Shown: positions 43,506 to 54,229 of the stretch, piece after piece
How the letters are laid out: every line of letters starts with the position of its first letter
Numbering within the stretch: position 1 is the stretch's first letter
DNA from: Gnomoniopsis sp. IMI 355080
Taxonomy: Eukaryota > Ascomycota > Sordariomycetes > Diaporthales > Gnomoniaceae
Assembly (NCBI GenBank): GCA_027946555.1
Contig: JAPEVC010000156.1
Span: 24,184-88,183, forward strand
Reading direction: 5' to 3'
Length of the DNA: 64,000 nt
Position numbers and translations under genes: made by a program
Notes under the pieces: model-generated
What the model saw: the letters and a program-made list of their open reading frames with translations, nothing else
What the model was told of the DNA's origin: nothing
Database searches by the model: none

Positions 43506-46500
43506 GCCTGACTTCTGGCCAAGAATAGCCAGAGAATTGGAAGATCAGGCAAGCGCGCGAAATTACCCTTCCAAAGGATCACCTAAACCCTTCAGAGCTC
43601 TGCAGTCTTCCTCGGGAGCGGCAGAAGGTAGGCCTGAGAACAAACGAGAGAGAGGCCTTGATCTACTTGCAGGTGGTCGTTTCGCGTAAGTCATCTCGAG
43701 TAAGGATGGATGGTAGTAACAGCCCTCTATATATATATATATTTGTATATACGTGCATCTTTCTCCCATGTCGCTCATTGCTGTTTATTTTGGCCGAACG
43801 ATTGGAACCTCCACTTTGTCGATCCCGTGATTATGTTCATTGCGGAGACCAGGATGACATCCACTGTCACCAGAAGAGGTACCCGGTGCGGCACATATAA
43901 GCTTGGCCCGATCTGGTTATTGGTCAATGGTAGCTTCTTTTCCAACACGGACATACGACGCGCCTCTCTCCGCGGTAAATCACCGGCAGTAAGGAAGTTT
44001 ATGCCTGGGTGTGCCCACTGTGTCGGGGCAGCCCATCTCCAGATTTGTCTTCGGCTAAGTCTGATCTAGCTAGGTACCCTGGGGAAAGGATCGGTGTGGC
44101 ACACGCGAGCTTGGCAGCTATACGTTGGTAATTTTGGTGAGGAGAAATCTCCATCTTGTGGGGACAACCCTGGAAATCGACGACACGCCTATACGTATGT
44201 ACCTGGCACATCACCCGGTCTATAAGATATCTAAGGTAGCGTAACCGTCCTGTCGGGCTTCCTACATCATGATTTGTCTTCGGCCCATCCTTGTAATCGT
44301 CTGGGAAACATTCTCCAAGCCTAACCGAGCGTGACGGCTCTCCACAGAGAAACCTGGTTTGGAATATAGCTATGAACCATACATACAAGTGCCGGTTGTG
44401 CACAGGAGCTTCTTGAATAGTTGGACACAAAACATCGCTTTAGGATGCCAATCTTACAAGAAAATAGACGACGTCACTGAACACGTACTTGGGAGCTTCC
44501 ACGGTTGAGAATGCCGCTAGCACGAGGCAACGCGAACAGATATCCCTATAAAAATTCGGCAAGGCGACGTGGTGAGAATTCGCACGGAGGGCTAGCATAG
44601 TGTGGAAAAACTTCATTGGTATCCACTGTGGGGTGAAGTAAAGACGAACCACACACCTCGTGGCCGAATCGTGGGGTCTGGGGTATCTGCGCAACTCCAC
44701 ACCGTTTCCCCAGGATGCTGGAGCCGGAAAAGCCGCCGCCGAGATTCTGACCGAGAATGACTGTCACGCGGACGACCACAAGGAGATGACAGTCCCATTT
44801 TCACCCGGCACCGGGCCGACTTGGCTTGGAGGAGTTGGCGGTAAGTAGTTGCGTAGTGCGTGCAGGTTTGGTTTTTGGAGGGTGCCCAGGCGAACAACGA
44901 GGGCTATCGGCATGCAGAACTAGAACGCGCCATGGACGAACGATCTTTAGAAGTGGATAGGTCAAAAGCCAGGCTGGTCCAGTTAAGGCTTGAGGTGTAC
45001 ACGTGAATGAAAGGGATTTTTCTCAGAGATGGGGCTTACCAAATACTTTTCTATGGCATAATTTGCCGACTTCATGCCCGAAATGAACGCTAGCTATAGG
45101 AATAAGCTGTGGAGTGCCACGCGAAATCATGTGCTGAATTGCGCGTCAAGGCTTGGTATTGTCTCCACAAGAACTCTCTTATTGCCTCTGAATCGGAGAA
45201 CATGCAGCACACTCTTTATTTGAACTCAATTATATTTCATATGTTCGCGTTGGTTACAGCAAAGCTTGGTAGCTAATGGTAAAGGGTCCCAATTGCCAAC
45301 CTCCTTCAGGCCCGCGGGCTTGAAGCAACGCGTTGAAACCAACATGGCCTCATGATTCAATGTCGATCTTGCTTACTGACTAGAAACAGTACCTTATCTG
45401 GATCTACCTGCCGGCATCAATATGTGTGATGGGTAATATTAGAATAAGCAGATTTCTGAATTTTCAAGATACCTCAACACTAATGCTACACATATACATT
45501 ACACCCAAGCGTCTGATTGAATCCTATCCAAAAGTGTAAGACATTCTAAGGTGGTCAAATTGAGATTGCCATGGCAGGTAGTGAGCTATATATTAATGAC
45601 TTGAAAGATTAGCAGTCTCAAGCCTAGGGTATGCTCGGTGCCCTAGCAGGCCTATTGTAAAAGTCGGCATGCCTTCCTTGAATTTTCTTCATACAAACTT
45701 AGACCTCAAAGATCAGCTGCATAATCACTAACCACAGATTAACCTTTTCCACTTGTATACTTTTGTTTATGATTGCAATCTCACTTTTCCTGGCTTCGTC
45801 ATGCCCCTATACTGATGGCGCGCAAATTGCGGTTAAGAAGTAGCACAACGGCGGGAGGGCCAGAAAGCATACCCAGGTACCCAGGTAAGTAGTCAGCACA
45901 GCACGGGAACAATAAGGCTTCCCTAACTGTCAGCCTCTCCAGCTTCACATTGCCGACTCCGACTTGGGCTTGGAAGGGTGTCAGAGCCTGACACGGCAAC
46001 AACCTTATTGTAGAGGACAAGGGTTGTCGCGAGCAATTTGTCGATAGCGTCGACCACAGTTGGTACAGTCTAGTAGGTCAAAAGGTAAGCTCGTCGACTA
46101 TCTTGCTTAATGTTTCAAGACAATCTGTGCTGCTGAGTGTACCTCCTAGATATGGCCCATGGGAAAGACTGGCATAGAAGCGCGCTCTGGCGGTCGGACT
46201 GATATTACCAGAAACGCCTGCAAAGGTGTGGACTACACTTGGATGGTTGCCTTAACGCACCTGAAAATCATTCGAGAATCATCATTCCTTCGCTTAGAGG
46301 CCTCTGGCTGTTTAGTTTGCCTCCCTTATTGGAATCTCGTGTTGGTAATTGAGGCACCTCGGGAGCTCGCTTGGAGCGGCATGCCACGCAGCCTGATCTG
46401 CTCCAAGGAGACTGAATGGAACTGTTGCAGGAAGCTAAAATCTTCAATGCTTAGTTTTATTATTCCACTTGGGCTTCCAAGCTGTCAGGTGCAGACGAAC

Positions 46501-46857
46501 TCTACTGTCTCACCCAATCAAGCATCTGGGTAGCTTCACCCAGCATGTAGGTAATCTGCCACATCTGACATTGTTTGACATGGTTATTTGCCATCATTGG
46601 TTCCATAGAACCTGCACATGTGCTGGCAACGCATCAGTTTAGTTCTTTAGAGCGCGGCACTGCCCAACGGATTGTTGGTGCCCGAGGGCGCTGCCTGAGA
46701 ACACGGAATGCTGTTTGTCTTTACTTCATTTCATCCCACGCTTGATACTGTGAAACGCTGATACCTTTCGCTGTTGCAACTCTTTCGCCGTGAATTTTCT
46801 GGTTTCCTTCACCCCTATATCATATTGCTCCTCCTCTCTTCACCTGCGATTTCCACA
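43506..46857. other. 3.4-kb gene-poor stretch
   Basis: Between the GH3 start and the HET gene I found no supported gene. Short frames at 43999-44430 (-), 44440-44897 (-), 45799-46020 (-) and 46159-46533 (+) have no recognisable domain. The left end is the GH3 promoter with the (TA)n run. Confidence 0.5.
43728..43742. repeat. (TA)n microsatellite in the GH3 promoter
   Basis: Fifteen bases of alternating T and A, 223 bp upstream of the GH3 start codon. It could serve as the TATA element of that gene, and its length may vary between strains. Confidence 0.7.
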
Positions 46858-48927
46858 ATGCCTTCCAATTCCAGCAAAAAGCGCGACAGGGACGCCGATG
46901 CTCCCGGGGGCACTGGGTTGGGAAAGCCTATCGAGCCCGATTGCAAGCTGAACAGTAGACCATCGCATTCAATACCGCCTCCAGAGCGCCCTGGAAGTCT
47001 TCAGGACCTATTTCAGCTTGAGGCTCATGACGACAAATTGTCCAATGTGGATTACGGATACGACTATGCACCGCTCCGAGATAGAGAATTCCGTTTGCTT
47101 CGCTTGCATTCTGGAAAAGGAGATGAGGTGCTCCATTGCTCTCTGGTTGTTGACAATTTGGACGCACCATCATCCTACGAGGCTCTCTCATATGTCTGGG
47201 GATCCCAGTTTATCAAAACTCAGATACTGTTATCTGATGAGGGAAGCACGGCGTCGTTCACTCGGCCACATTTTTTCGATATCGGGGAGAATTTAAGACA
47301 TGCACTCCTAACATTGAGACGAGCTGACAGGCCTCTGGTTCTTTGGGTCGACGCGTTATGTATCAATCAATCTGATGGCCTCGAAAAGAGCAAGCAAGTT
47401 TGCATGATTGGAGAAATCTACAGGAAAAGTCATACAACACTGGCCTGGCTATGCCCAAGACGTGGGGCCCTCGAATGGACTGCCTCAAATCTTGCTCGAG
47501 CTTTCCAGCCTGGGTTCTTTCACAGCATTAGTCAAAGCGATACCTCCCAAGAGGCCCAGGCCTCGTTGATACGGCATGGACTTTCCATGCTGATGTCATA
47601 CGACTACTTCTCTCGGGTGTGGATCATACAAGAACTCATGCTCTCATCAAGAGTGAAGGTGATGATGGGAGAAGTCACTCTCGATCTCGGAGACCTCCGG
47701 ACTGCGGTAGAGCTGATCCTTCAGGCCCCGGAGAACTCAACGGCTCGAAAGGATCCCTCCGACTTACTTTTTCCGACACTCCAAAGGGCAGGGAGACTTC
47801 TCGAGGCTCGGGAAAGCCTTCTTCATATATCTGCGTCGGGTGAAGTGATTGGTCGTCGCCGGCCGCTGATCGAATTGGTTACGCGATTCTACCACTTTCA
47901 GTCCTCTGACCCTCGCGATAAGGTCTACTCACTTCTTGGTCTCGCGACACCAGACACTGTTATAGATATCGACTACAACAAGACCGTGGAGCAGGTTTAT
48001 CTGGACTTTGGAAAAGCCACTGTCGTGGCAAATCCGTCGCTTGATAAAATGCTTCCTTTCATGCACTTCTCAGATGATGATGACCGTGCACTTCCATCTT
48101 GGGTCCCTGACTGGTCCCTGAATACAAATGCATCTGAGAAATATGGCCCCATCAATATTGATTCCCTTATTGGTTACTTTGTAGAAGGGCAATACAATGC
48201 ATGTGGCAACTTGCAAACGGATGTCAGCTTTGCTTCATTAGCACCCAGGAGACGGCGCCTCAGTTCTCCAGTCCGTCAGAATGAGCACCACCGAGTACCT
48301 GTTGGTTTATTGGATAATCCTGTTCTTCACATCGGAGGCATAAAGCTTGGAGTCATCACAGATCTTTCAACGAGGATCGTGGACGGCCTCGTTTCTCGAG
48401 ACGCTCTAGAGCTGGCTGGCGTGCCTTTCACTGGGGGCTTAGAGGGACTGCGAGACCTCCCTTCTCAGAGGTTCCAGGCTTGTTGGAGAACGCTGGTTGC
48501 GGATCGGGACGTTGACGGCAACCCAGCTCCTACAAGATTTGGCCTTGCCCTCAAGCATTTATTCAAGCGGATCCTTGATTCACGGAATTTGGACACCGTG
48601 GAGTTCCTGGAAACAGAAGTAGACTACAATATCCGAACATTTCTTCAGAGGGTGCGAGCTGTCACTGACGGTAAACGAATATTTGCTTCGAAACTCAACG
48701 ATCTTGATGAAAATATTCTGGGTTTCGTGCCTCGGGCAGCACGAATTGGCGATACCATCGCCATTCTATTCGGCACTAGCGTGCCACTGATACTGCGAGG
48801 AAGTGATATGGGTCAGGGCAACTATATGAGAATCATCGGCCCGGCCTATGTTCATGGTATCATGGATGGGGAAGTCGTCAGCAAGTTAGGTGAAGACAGA
48901 ATGGAGGATTCTTTTGATATTATATAA
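46858..48927 (+). CDS. HET-domain protein (heterokaryon incompatibility type)
   Basis: Single-exon protein of 689 aa with a HET domain (PF06985 type) about residues 107-255. Its three conserved blocks are YEALSYVWGS, LVLWVDALCINQ, and KSKQVCMIGEIYRKSHTTLAWL (given here by its ends KSKQVCMIGEIY and TTLAWL). HET proteins trigger cell death on fusion of unlike strains or relay recognition signals. After the domain come YDYFSRVWIIQELMLSS and DPRDKVYSLLGLA, both usual in this class, and a C-terminal region of unknown function with GDTIAILFGTSVPLILR. There is no NACHT, ankyrin or WD region, so it is a stand-alone HET protein. An in-frame ATG at 46774 would add 28 hydrophobic residues; the start at 46858 is preferred because HET proteins are cytosolic. 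It borders a gene-poor stretch. Confidence 0.88.
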   Translation: MPSNSSKKRDRDADAPGGTGLGKPIEPDCKLNSRPSHSIPPPERPGSLQDLFQLEAHDDKLSNVDYGYDYAPLRDREFRLLRLHSGKGDEVLHCSLVVDNLDAPSSYEALSYVWGSQFIKTQILLSDEGSTASFTRPHFFDIGENLRHALLTLRRADRPLVLWVDALCINQSDGLEKSKQVCMIGEIYRKSHTTLAWLCPRRGALEWTASNLARAFQPGFFHSISQSDTSQEAQASLIRHGLSMLMSYDYFSRVWIIQELMLSSRVKVMMGEVTLDLGDLRTAVELILQAPENSTARKDPSDLLFPTLQRAGRLLEARESLLHISASGEVIGRRRPLIELVTRFYHFQSSDPRDKVYSLLGLATPDTVIDIDYNKTVEQVYLDFGKATVVANPSLDKMLPFMHFSDDDDRALPSWVPDWSLNTNASEKYGPINIDSLIGYFVEGQYNACGNLQTDVSFASLAPRRRRLSSPVRQNEHHRVPVGLLDNPVLHIGGIKLGVITDLSTRIVDGLVSRDALELAGVPFTGGLEGLRDLPSQRFQACWRTLVADRDVDGNPAPTRFGLALKHLFKRILDSRNLDTVEFLETEVDYNIRTFLQRVRAVTDGKRIFASKLNDLDENILGFVPRAARIGDTIAILFGTSVPLILRGSDMGQGNYMRIIGPAYVHGIMDGEVVSKLGEDRMEDSFDII

Positions 48928-49629
48928 TGAAATGGCGCCTTAGACAAGATCCCCCACGTTCTCCGGGTGTTAGACCTGGAACTTGGAAATTTATATATCT
49001 ACCAATGTCTTACCCTGAGACACCTCGCCCAGACCGCCAGAAGACCTCACTATCATATCACTACTTGCAACATCTGATGTTTTCCACTTAGTCATAATGT
49101 TAGTAGCTTGATAGCCAGTATTACTGTACTGAAGTTGAAACGCAGCATTTGCACTGACGGTAGAATTCCCCTGACTTCGACTTTGGGACGATGTGCACGG
49201 TAGTGAAAAGAACTTTTGAAAAAGTCAATCGAGTATTGCTGCTGTAGGATTCGCTTAATAAGGCAGATCTCTAAGTACAGGGAGTATTCAATATCAGAAT
49301 CCCGCCACTCACGAAAAGGGATCTCCACAAGATTGGGGGCCAAACTAGCCACTTCGATCGCAAGAGATGATCCCACGACGATAACGTGTACGATGGTGTG
49401 GTAAGCTGATTTAAATTTCCCCGATTGTCGTGGGGGCTGTAAATGCATGCCATTCAGCACAAGGAGATGGTGTGGCGGCCTGCCTGCCGCCTGGAACTGC
49501 ACAAGCTGAAATTCATCAGGTACTTCTTCTGTCTGTGATCATTTCCTCTCCTTTGCTCCACGAAATCTACTTCCATGATTTTTGCTGTCCTCTGCCGAAT
49601 AGAGATCTACACTTATCGTTACACACATA
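48928..49629. other. Intergenic, no supported gene
   Basis: 702 bp. The minus frame at 49092-49502 holds an IVVGSSLA-like stretch that recalls the start of FAD monooxygenases, but it is too short and lacks the rest of such a protein. Confidence 0.4.
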
Positions 49630-50532
49630 ATGTCTGTCGCACGGTGGCTTGTGTTTTGCTTGCTGCTCCTCGTTGTTAACGCGGACACAGTCTTTCTGAG
49701 CCCACCCCAAAGTGGCTTGAATATCACTCACGACTGCGCTTACGTGATTCGATGGAGCTCAGACTGGGACACTGGGAGCAACATCAGCTTGGTCTTATGG
49801 CAAATAAATGGTACTGCCTGGGTCTCACAGTGGCTGTTTAGTAAGTTGACGATCTGCCCGTGTGGGCGCTACCTCAGGTGGTTGTTGAAAAGCTAATGCA
49901 TGTTGGCTGGCCTATAGGTCAGATACCAGACCCAGGAAGTTACACATGGATTGCAACCACAGTCCACGACGGGCCCGTTACAGACAAGATGCACTTTGAG
50001 CTTTGTCTAGGTGAATGTGCGGACCACTCGACACAGCTTGCCTCTGTTGATAGTGGCAGGGTTCTTGTGGATGGGGCTGGTGCAACATGTCCCGGTGCCT
50101 TTGCCTCGACATTGGCTACATCGACAACTTCCACGACTCCTACACCTTCATCGTCAAAGGTATGCTTGAGTAATTGGACTTTAGACACCTCAATATCCAT
50201 GCAATTCAAGGTTTCTATATCGCAAGGTTAACCCAAAAGGCCAGGAAGCTACGTTCACAGCAGACCCAACAGCATCTGTTTCATCAAATACATCTTCGTC
50301 AAAGGAATCCCAAGTGGCGTCCGCGAGTGACGTCTCCACCATCGTTGGTACTGTTGTTGGCGTTTTTGGATTCATAGTAGCTGTTGCAACGCTCTGGATT
50401 GCGTGTAAGACTGGTAACTTGAAGGCAAACAAAGCCAAGGCTCTCATCCAATCACACTTTGGCACAAGTGAATCACAGACCAAGCCAAAAGAACAGTACA
50501 AAACGGATGTCGTTGAAATACAAGGAACGTAA
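49630..50532 (+). CDS. Kre9/Knh1-like single-pass cell-surface protein
   Basis: Predicted type I membrane protein (252 aa). Exons are 49630-49840, 49918-50159 and 50227-50532; introns of 77 and 67 nt keep the frame. Signal peptide residues 1-18 (VFCLLLLVVNA). The ectodomain has FLSPPQSGLNITHDCAYVIR and WQINGTAW, then IPDPGSYTWIATTV, a pattern like the Ig-like Kre9/Knh1 N-terminal domain (PF10342) of wall-associated fungal proteins. A Ser/Thr-rich stalk (residues about 136-185) precedes one transmembrane helix (about 188-211, STIVGTVVGVFGFIVAVATL) and a polar cytoplasmic tail of about 40 residues. This build resembles wall-stress sensors or matrix-binding receptors. Role unknown; the Kre9 assignment is moderate. 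Confidence 0.75.
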
Positions 50533-51270
50533 CCGCCAATTACAGCATTGTACTATCATGGCTGAATATTACAGGACACCAGGAATGTACATGGGAGTCC
50601 GCGAGCAAAGTGTCGAACGACGCTCAGGTGATGATGGAATGTTTTATTAGGTAGTTCATGACGCCAATATAGTCCCCATTCCCCTACCAAGAATTAGCCT
50701 ACTTGGAGATCCTTTAGACATGAGGCTGTGAGTCAGTGTTATTTTAGGAAATCGACGTCTTGACTCTGGACGGGTGTTTCAAACAACGCCGCCAAGCTAA
50801 ACACATTTAGGAGGCAAGATTGCGGCTCCTATTCTATGTCTTGCCAAGAAGATAATTGACTCGCCGCGCTTGTGATCACTAGACTTTCCTGAGTGTAGTC
50901 AATCGCTTAGACGGCGCTACCGTAATATACAAGAGTTTCTTGTGGACTCCTTTCCCTGTGCATGGATCACTTTCATTTCTCGCATTGATCCCACCGATCA
51001 CGTATCGCGGGTTTACAGCCCGTTTGGTAGGAATAAGCTTTCACGACGATCCGCTTTTCATCAATAAGGAGCGTAGCATGCGAGTAGGAAAGTCTAACAG
51101 AGTCGTGTTATCGATTCAAGAAATTTTCACGACTACAAAAGAGAGTGAAGCCCCTCCGAGGTCGCAGTGTACCGGAATGAGTCGTTCCTTAACTTGCTTG
51201 AGCACGCCTTCTGGTGCTTACTACACTCATTTGTTCGCTCTCACTCTTTTATAGCATATACCAATTCGTT
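50533..51270. other. Intergenic, no supported gene
   Basis: 738 bp between the surface protein and the FAD oxidase. The frame at 50940-51254 lacks a domain and is probably chance. Confidence 0.45.
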
Positions 51271-52848
51271 ATGATCGCGCTTCCATTCAACGCCGGCAAG
51301 GGCCGCGCGTCTGTACAAACATTTGTTTCCATTCTCGGACTCTGTGCGACACTTTCCAACGCATTACCCTCTACACACAACTCTAACAGCATCATCGCCG
51401 CCCGTCAGAATGCAACCCTCGAAGATTGCTTGTCCTCGGCCGGAATTGAATCATCGTTTTCGTCCAGCAGTAACTGGACCACTGATATAGAAGCATGGAA
51501 TTCCCGTGTTAGCCCGGTGCCTTCGGCCGTGGTGTTCCCCAAGACCGAGGCAGAGGTGTCGGCGGCACTGCAGTGCGCCAAATCGACCAACACAAAAGTC
51601 ACGACCCTGGGTGGAAACCGCTCGTTCTCGAGCATGGGCTTTGGCCGCAACGACGGAGCGATGATTGTCAACCTAAAGTACATGAAGGTCCTCGAATACG
51701 ACGAAGCAACCCAGATCTTGACCTACGGCGGCCCAGCCATGATTTCCGACGTAGCCGGTTTCTTGTGGAACAACTACAGCCGCACGCTGCCGCACGGAAG
51801 ATGCCCGGATGTAGGCATGACAGGTGTCGCTGCGTCAGGCTTTGGCACCCTGTCTCGCGCTTCGGGCACAGTGTTGGATAATGTCGTCGGCGTCCGAGTA
51901 GCCATTGCAAACGGCTCGATCGTCGACGCCGACGCAAGCGTCAACTCGGACTTGTACTGGGCTGTGCGTGGTGCCGCCAGCTCCATGGGCGTTGTTTTGA
52001 AGTTCAGGATCCAAACGATCGAGCCGCCTTCGCAGATGGTCACCAACTACACCATCGCCTTCCCCGCGAACTACACCGCGACGCAGCAGGACAATGTTGA
52101 TGCGCTCCTCGGTACGCAGGCATGGGCCCAGAGCACAGACAACAACGACTTGGTTTCGATCCGGTTCAGCCTCAAGACATCCTCCAAGCTTGAGGGCTTC
52201 TTCTACGGCACGGAAGCCGAGTTTGCGAGCGTGGCGGAGTCTATTCTCAAGTACTTGCCCAGCGAGATGGAGGTCACCACCGGCGAATTCGACTTCTGGA
52301 GCTCCGAGGATATTTCCACGCCCGGTATCATTGCGCAGACACTCACGGCTCGTCGGTATTTCTACATTGCTTCTGTGACGATCCCCGAGTCGGCACCGCT
52401 GGACAACGCCACAGCCTGGCAGCTGTTCACCAGCACCGCCTACGCGGCTGCCCTTCCGGATGCCACGGCCTCTGGTTTCGTTGATATCTGGGGTGGTTCC
52501 TACACCAACGGCGTGGCTGCGGACACATCCGCCTGGAAGCACGATGGGAACCTGCTGCTTATCCGCTGGGATATGCGGACCAAGTCCTACGACGTTTCAT
52601 TTGCTGACTCAACGATCGATACCATGCGTGGTGGCTTCTACCAGTTCGTGGATGGATACAAGGCTGCTGGTGGAAGTCCTGGTGGCTTCACGACGTACCG
52701 TGACGAGCGCTGGACGATTGAGGAGACTGCTGAGTACCTGTACGGAGACAACTATGCGAGACTCCAGGAGATCAAGACGAGCTATGATCCGAACGAGATG
52801 TTCAACACTGACCCGCAGGCTATCCCGGCTCTTCAATTCATGGAGTGA
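51271..52848 (+). CDS. Secreted FAD-linked oxidase (PCMH/BBE type)
   Basis: Predicted secreted flavoprotein oxidase of the VAO/PCMH class, near the berberine-bridge and oligosaccharide oxidase group (525 aa, single exon). The start at 51271 gives a basic residue followed by a hydrophobic signal (TFVSILGLCATLSNALPS); an ATG at 51214 in frame is an alternative. The FAD-binding domain covers about residues 75-260: PSAVVFPKTEAEVSAALQ, TTLGGNRSFSSMGFGRNDGA, LTYGGPAMISDVAGFL, LPHGRCPDVGMTGVAASGFG and SDLYWAVRGAASSMGVVLKF. The position of the usual His for bicovalent FAD (GGHS) reads GGNRS (114-118), so the His is lost, while Cys178 in HGRCPDVG is kept. The C-terminal BBE segment is YGDNYARLQEIKTSYDPNEMF, cited by its end SYDPNEMFNTD. 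Substrate unknown; sugar or phenolic oxidation with H2O2 release is likely. Confidence 0.86.
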   Translation: MIALPFNAGKGRASVQTFVSILGLCATLSNALPSTHNSNSIIAARQNATLEDCLSSAGIESSFSSSSNWTTDIEAWNSRVSPVPSAVVFPKTEAEVSAALQCAKSTNTKVTTLGGNRSFSSMGFGRNDGAMIVNLKYMKVLEYDEATQILTYGGPAMISDVAGFLWNNYSRTLPHGRCPDVGMTGVAASGFGTLSRASGTVLDNVVGVRVAIANGSIVDADASVNSDLYWAVRGAASSMGVVLKFRIQTIEPPSQMVTNYTIAFPANYTATQQDNVDALLGTQAWAQSTDNNDLVSIRFSLKTSSKLEGFFYGTEAEFASVAESILKYLPSEMEVTTGEFDFWSSEDISTPGIIAQTLTARRYFYIASVTIPESAPLDNATAWQLFTSTAYAAALPDATASGFVDIWGGSYTNGVAADTSAWKHDGNLLLIRWDMRTKSYDVSFADSTIDTMRGGFYQFVDGYKAAGGSPGGFTTYRDERWTIEETAEYLYGDNYARLQEIKTSYDPNEMFNTDPQAIPALQFME

Positions 52849-54229
52849 GGATAGATAGGGAATCAATGTGGTACAAACTATTCTAGTGTAAAATTTACGA
52901 AACCCTAGACGGTTACTTGGACATATTTCGATAGACGTCAAGAAGACATTAGTGAATTTTCATCATGAACCACGATACTTCGTAGGGGCAAACAAAATGA
53001 GTGACAAAGTGTGAAAAGGTGTATGGAAGGAGACGGCCAACGATGGTAGAAGCAAGCATTCGAGCAGCTTCCAAGTTGTGTCTTTTGAAGAGGGCTCAAC
53101 TACGAACATCGAGCTAGAAGCATTTCGACCCAGTAGCTGCGTAGCTGACAAGCCCAGTCTCTAGGATGGGCCCTTTTGAGTCAGAGCCTTATGAGTCAGA
53201 ATGGGACAGGTCTATTCTTTCCGCTCTTCAACTCCATTCTTGTCGTGTTTGTCCGAAAATGCAGTACATGTTGTGTGGGGGGAATGCTCGGGAAGTTCGG
53301 AACGAAAAATCATGGATTGCCAACTGCAACCTCTCCCGCTTTTCCACTTCCCGTTCACTCTACCCTCGCTCCCGGCTACCCAAGTAGTATGTACCTGTAT
53401 ATGGAGGTCTGCACTCACTACCAAGGAAACTTTATCTCCTGCACTTGCAGACACAGTTACTGTAGCAATCAAGCCTGAAGGATCCCCATTTTCTACTGGG
53501 GCTTACTAATTAAGACAATGAGGCTCTGTTGGGACTTTAGAGTTCGCCAAGGTCGCAAGGACTCTGGGTCCAAGCCTCGGTACATCCCATATTTGCAATG
53601 ATGGAGGGAATTCGTCGACGGGGTTACCCAGGTGCCCAGGCGGGTGTTGGGTGACATCGAACTCTGTATAGTAAAGACTGAGATCGATGAATGACAAGCT
53701 GTGAACGAGTTCGAGGTCGGAATACTGTAACAAGACACCGGTGTAGATGCTGTGAGATTGTATCATGAAATGGTCATCAGCCACGTTTCGTCAGCTATGA
53801 CTGACCATCCCCGGAACGACGCCACAAGACGCCATCCCGCTGCAAGGTACTTACATAGTATCAGACAAGTAGATATCCATGCCCATGGATGCCCAGTGAT
53901 TAATTAATCCTGTTAAGGCCTGGAAAATCCCGCAACTCCAGATATAGAGTTTAATTCTCTATATCGGATTTAACGGATTATCTTTTATCATCGATCGCTA
54001 ATAATATTGGTCAACACACAGGCCCTAGGTACCTGGATAGAAAACATGTATCTGTACGTGCTCGAAACATGTCGGATACCATATAGAGACTAGCGTTTTT
54101 CGGCTCTTACTAGTGCAAGCCATTATTGTACTACACACGGGAGAACTATAACTACCTGCTTGGGATGCTCATTTTGAATATTTTCGTCCTCGTCAGCTAT
54201 CGCCTTCTTTGCCGTGTTTTTTCACTGCA
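52849..54229. other. Intergenic, no supported gene
   Basis: 1.4 kb. The overlapping small frames near 53.17-53.5 kb on both strands are not supported. The stretch from 53.9 to 54.1 kb is AT-rich. Confidence 0.45.

Noticed and set aside
49092..49502. Start of an FAD monooxygenase (IVVGSSLA)
   Set aside because: Only the short motif-like stretch is present; no downstream FAD or NAD motifs follow, even when an intron near 49270-49310 is removed.
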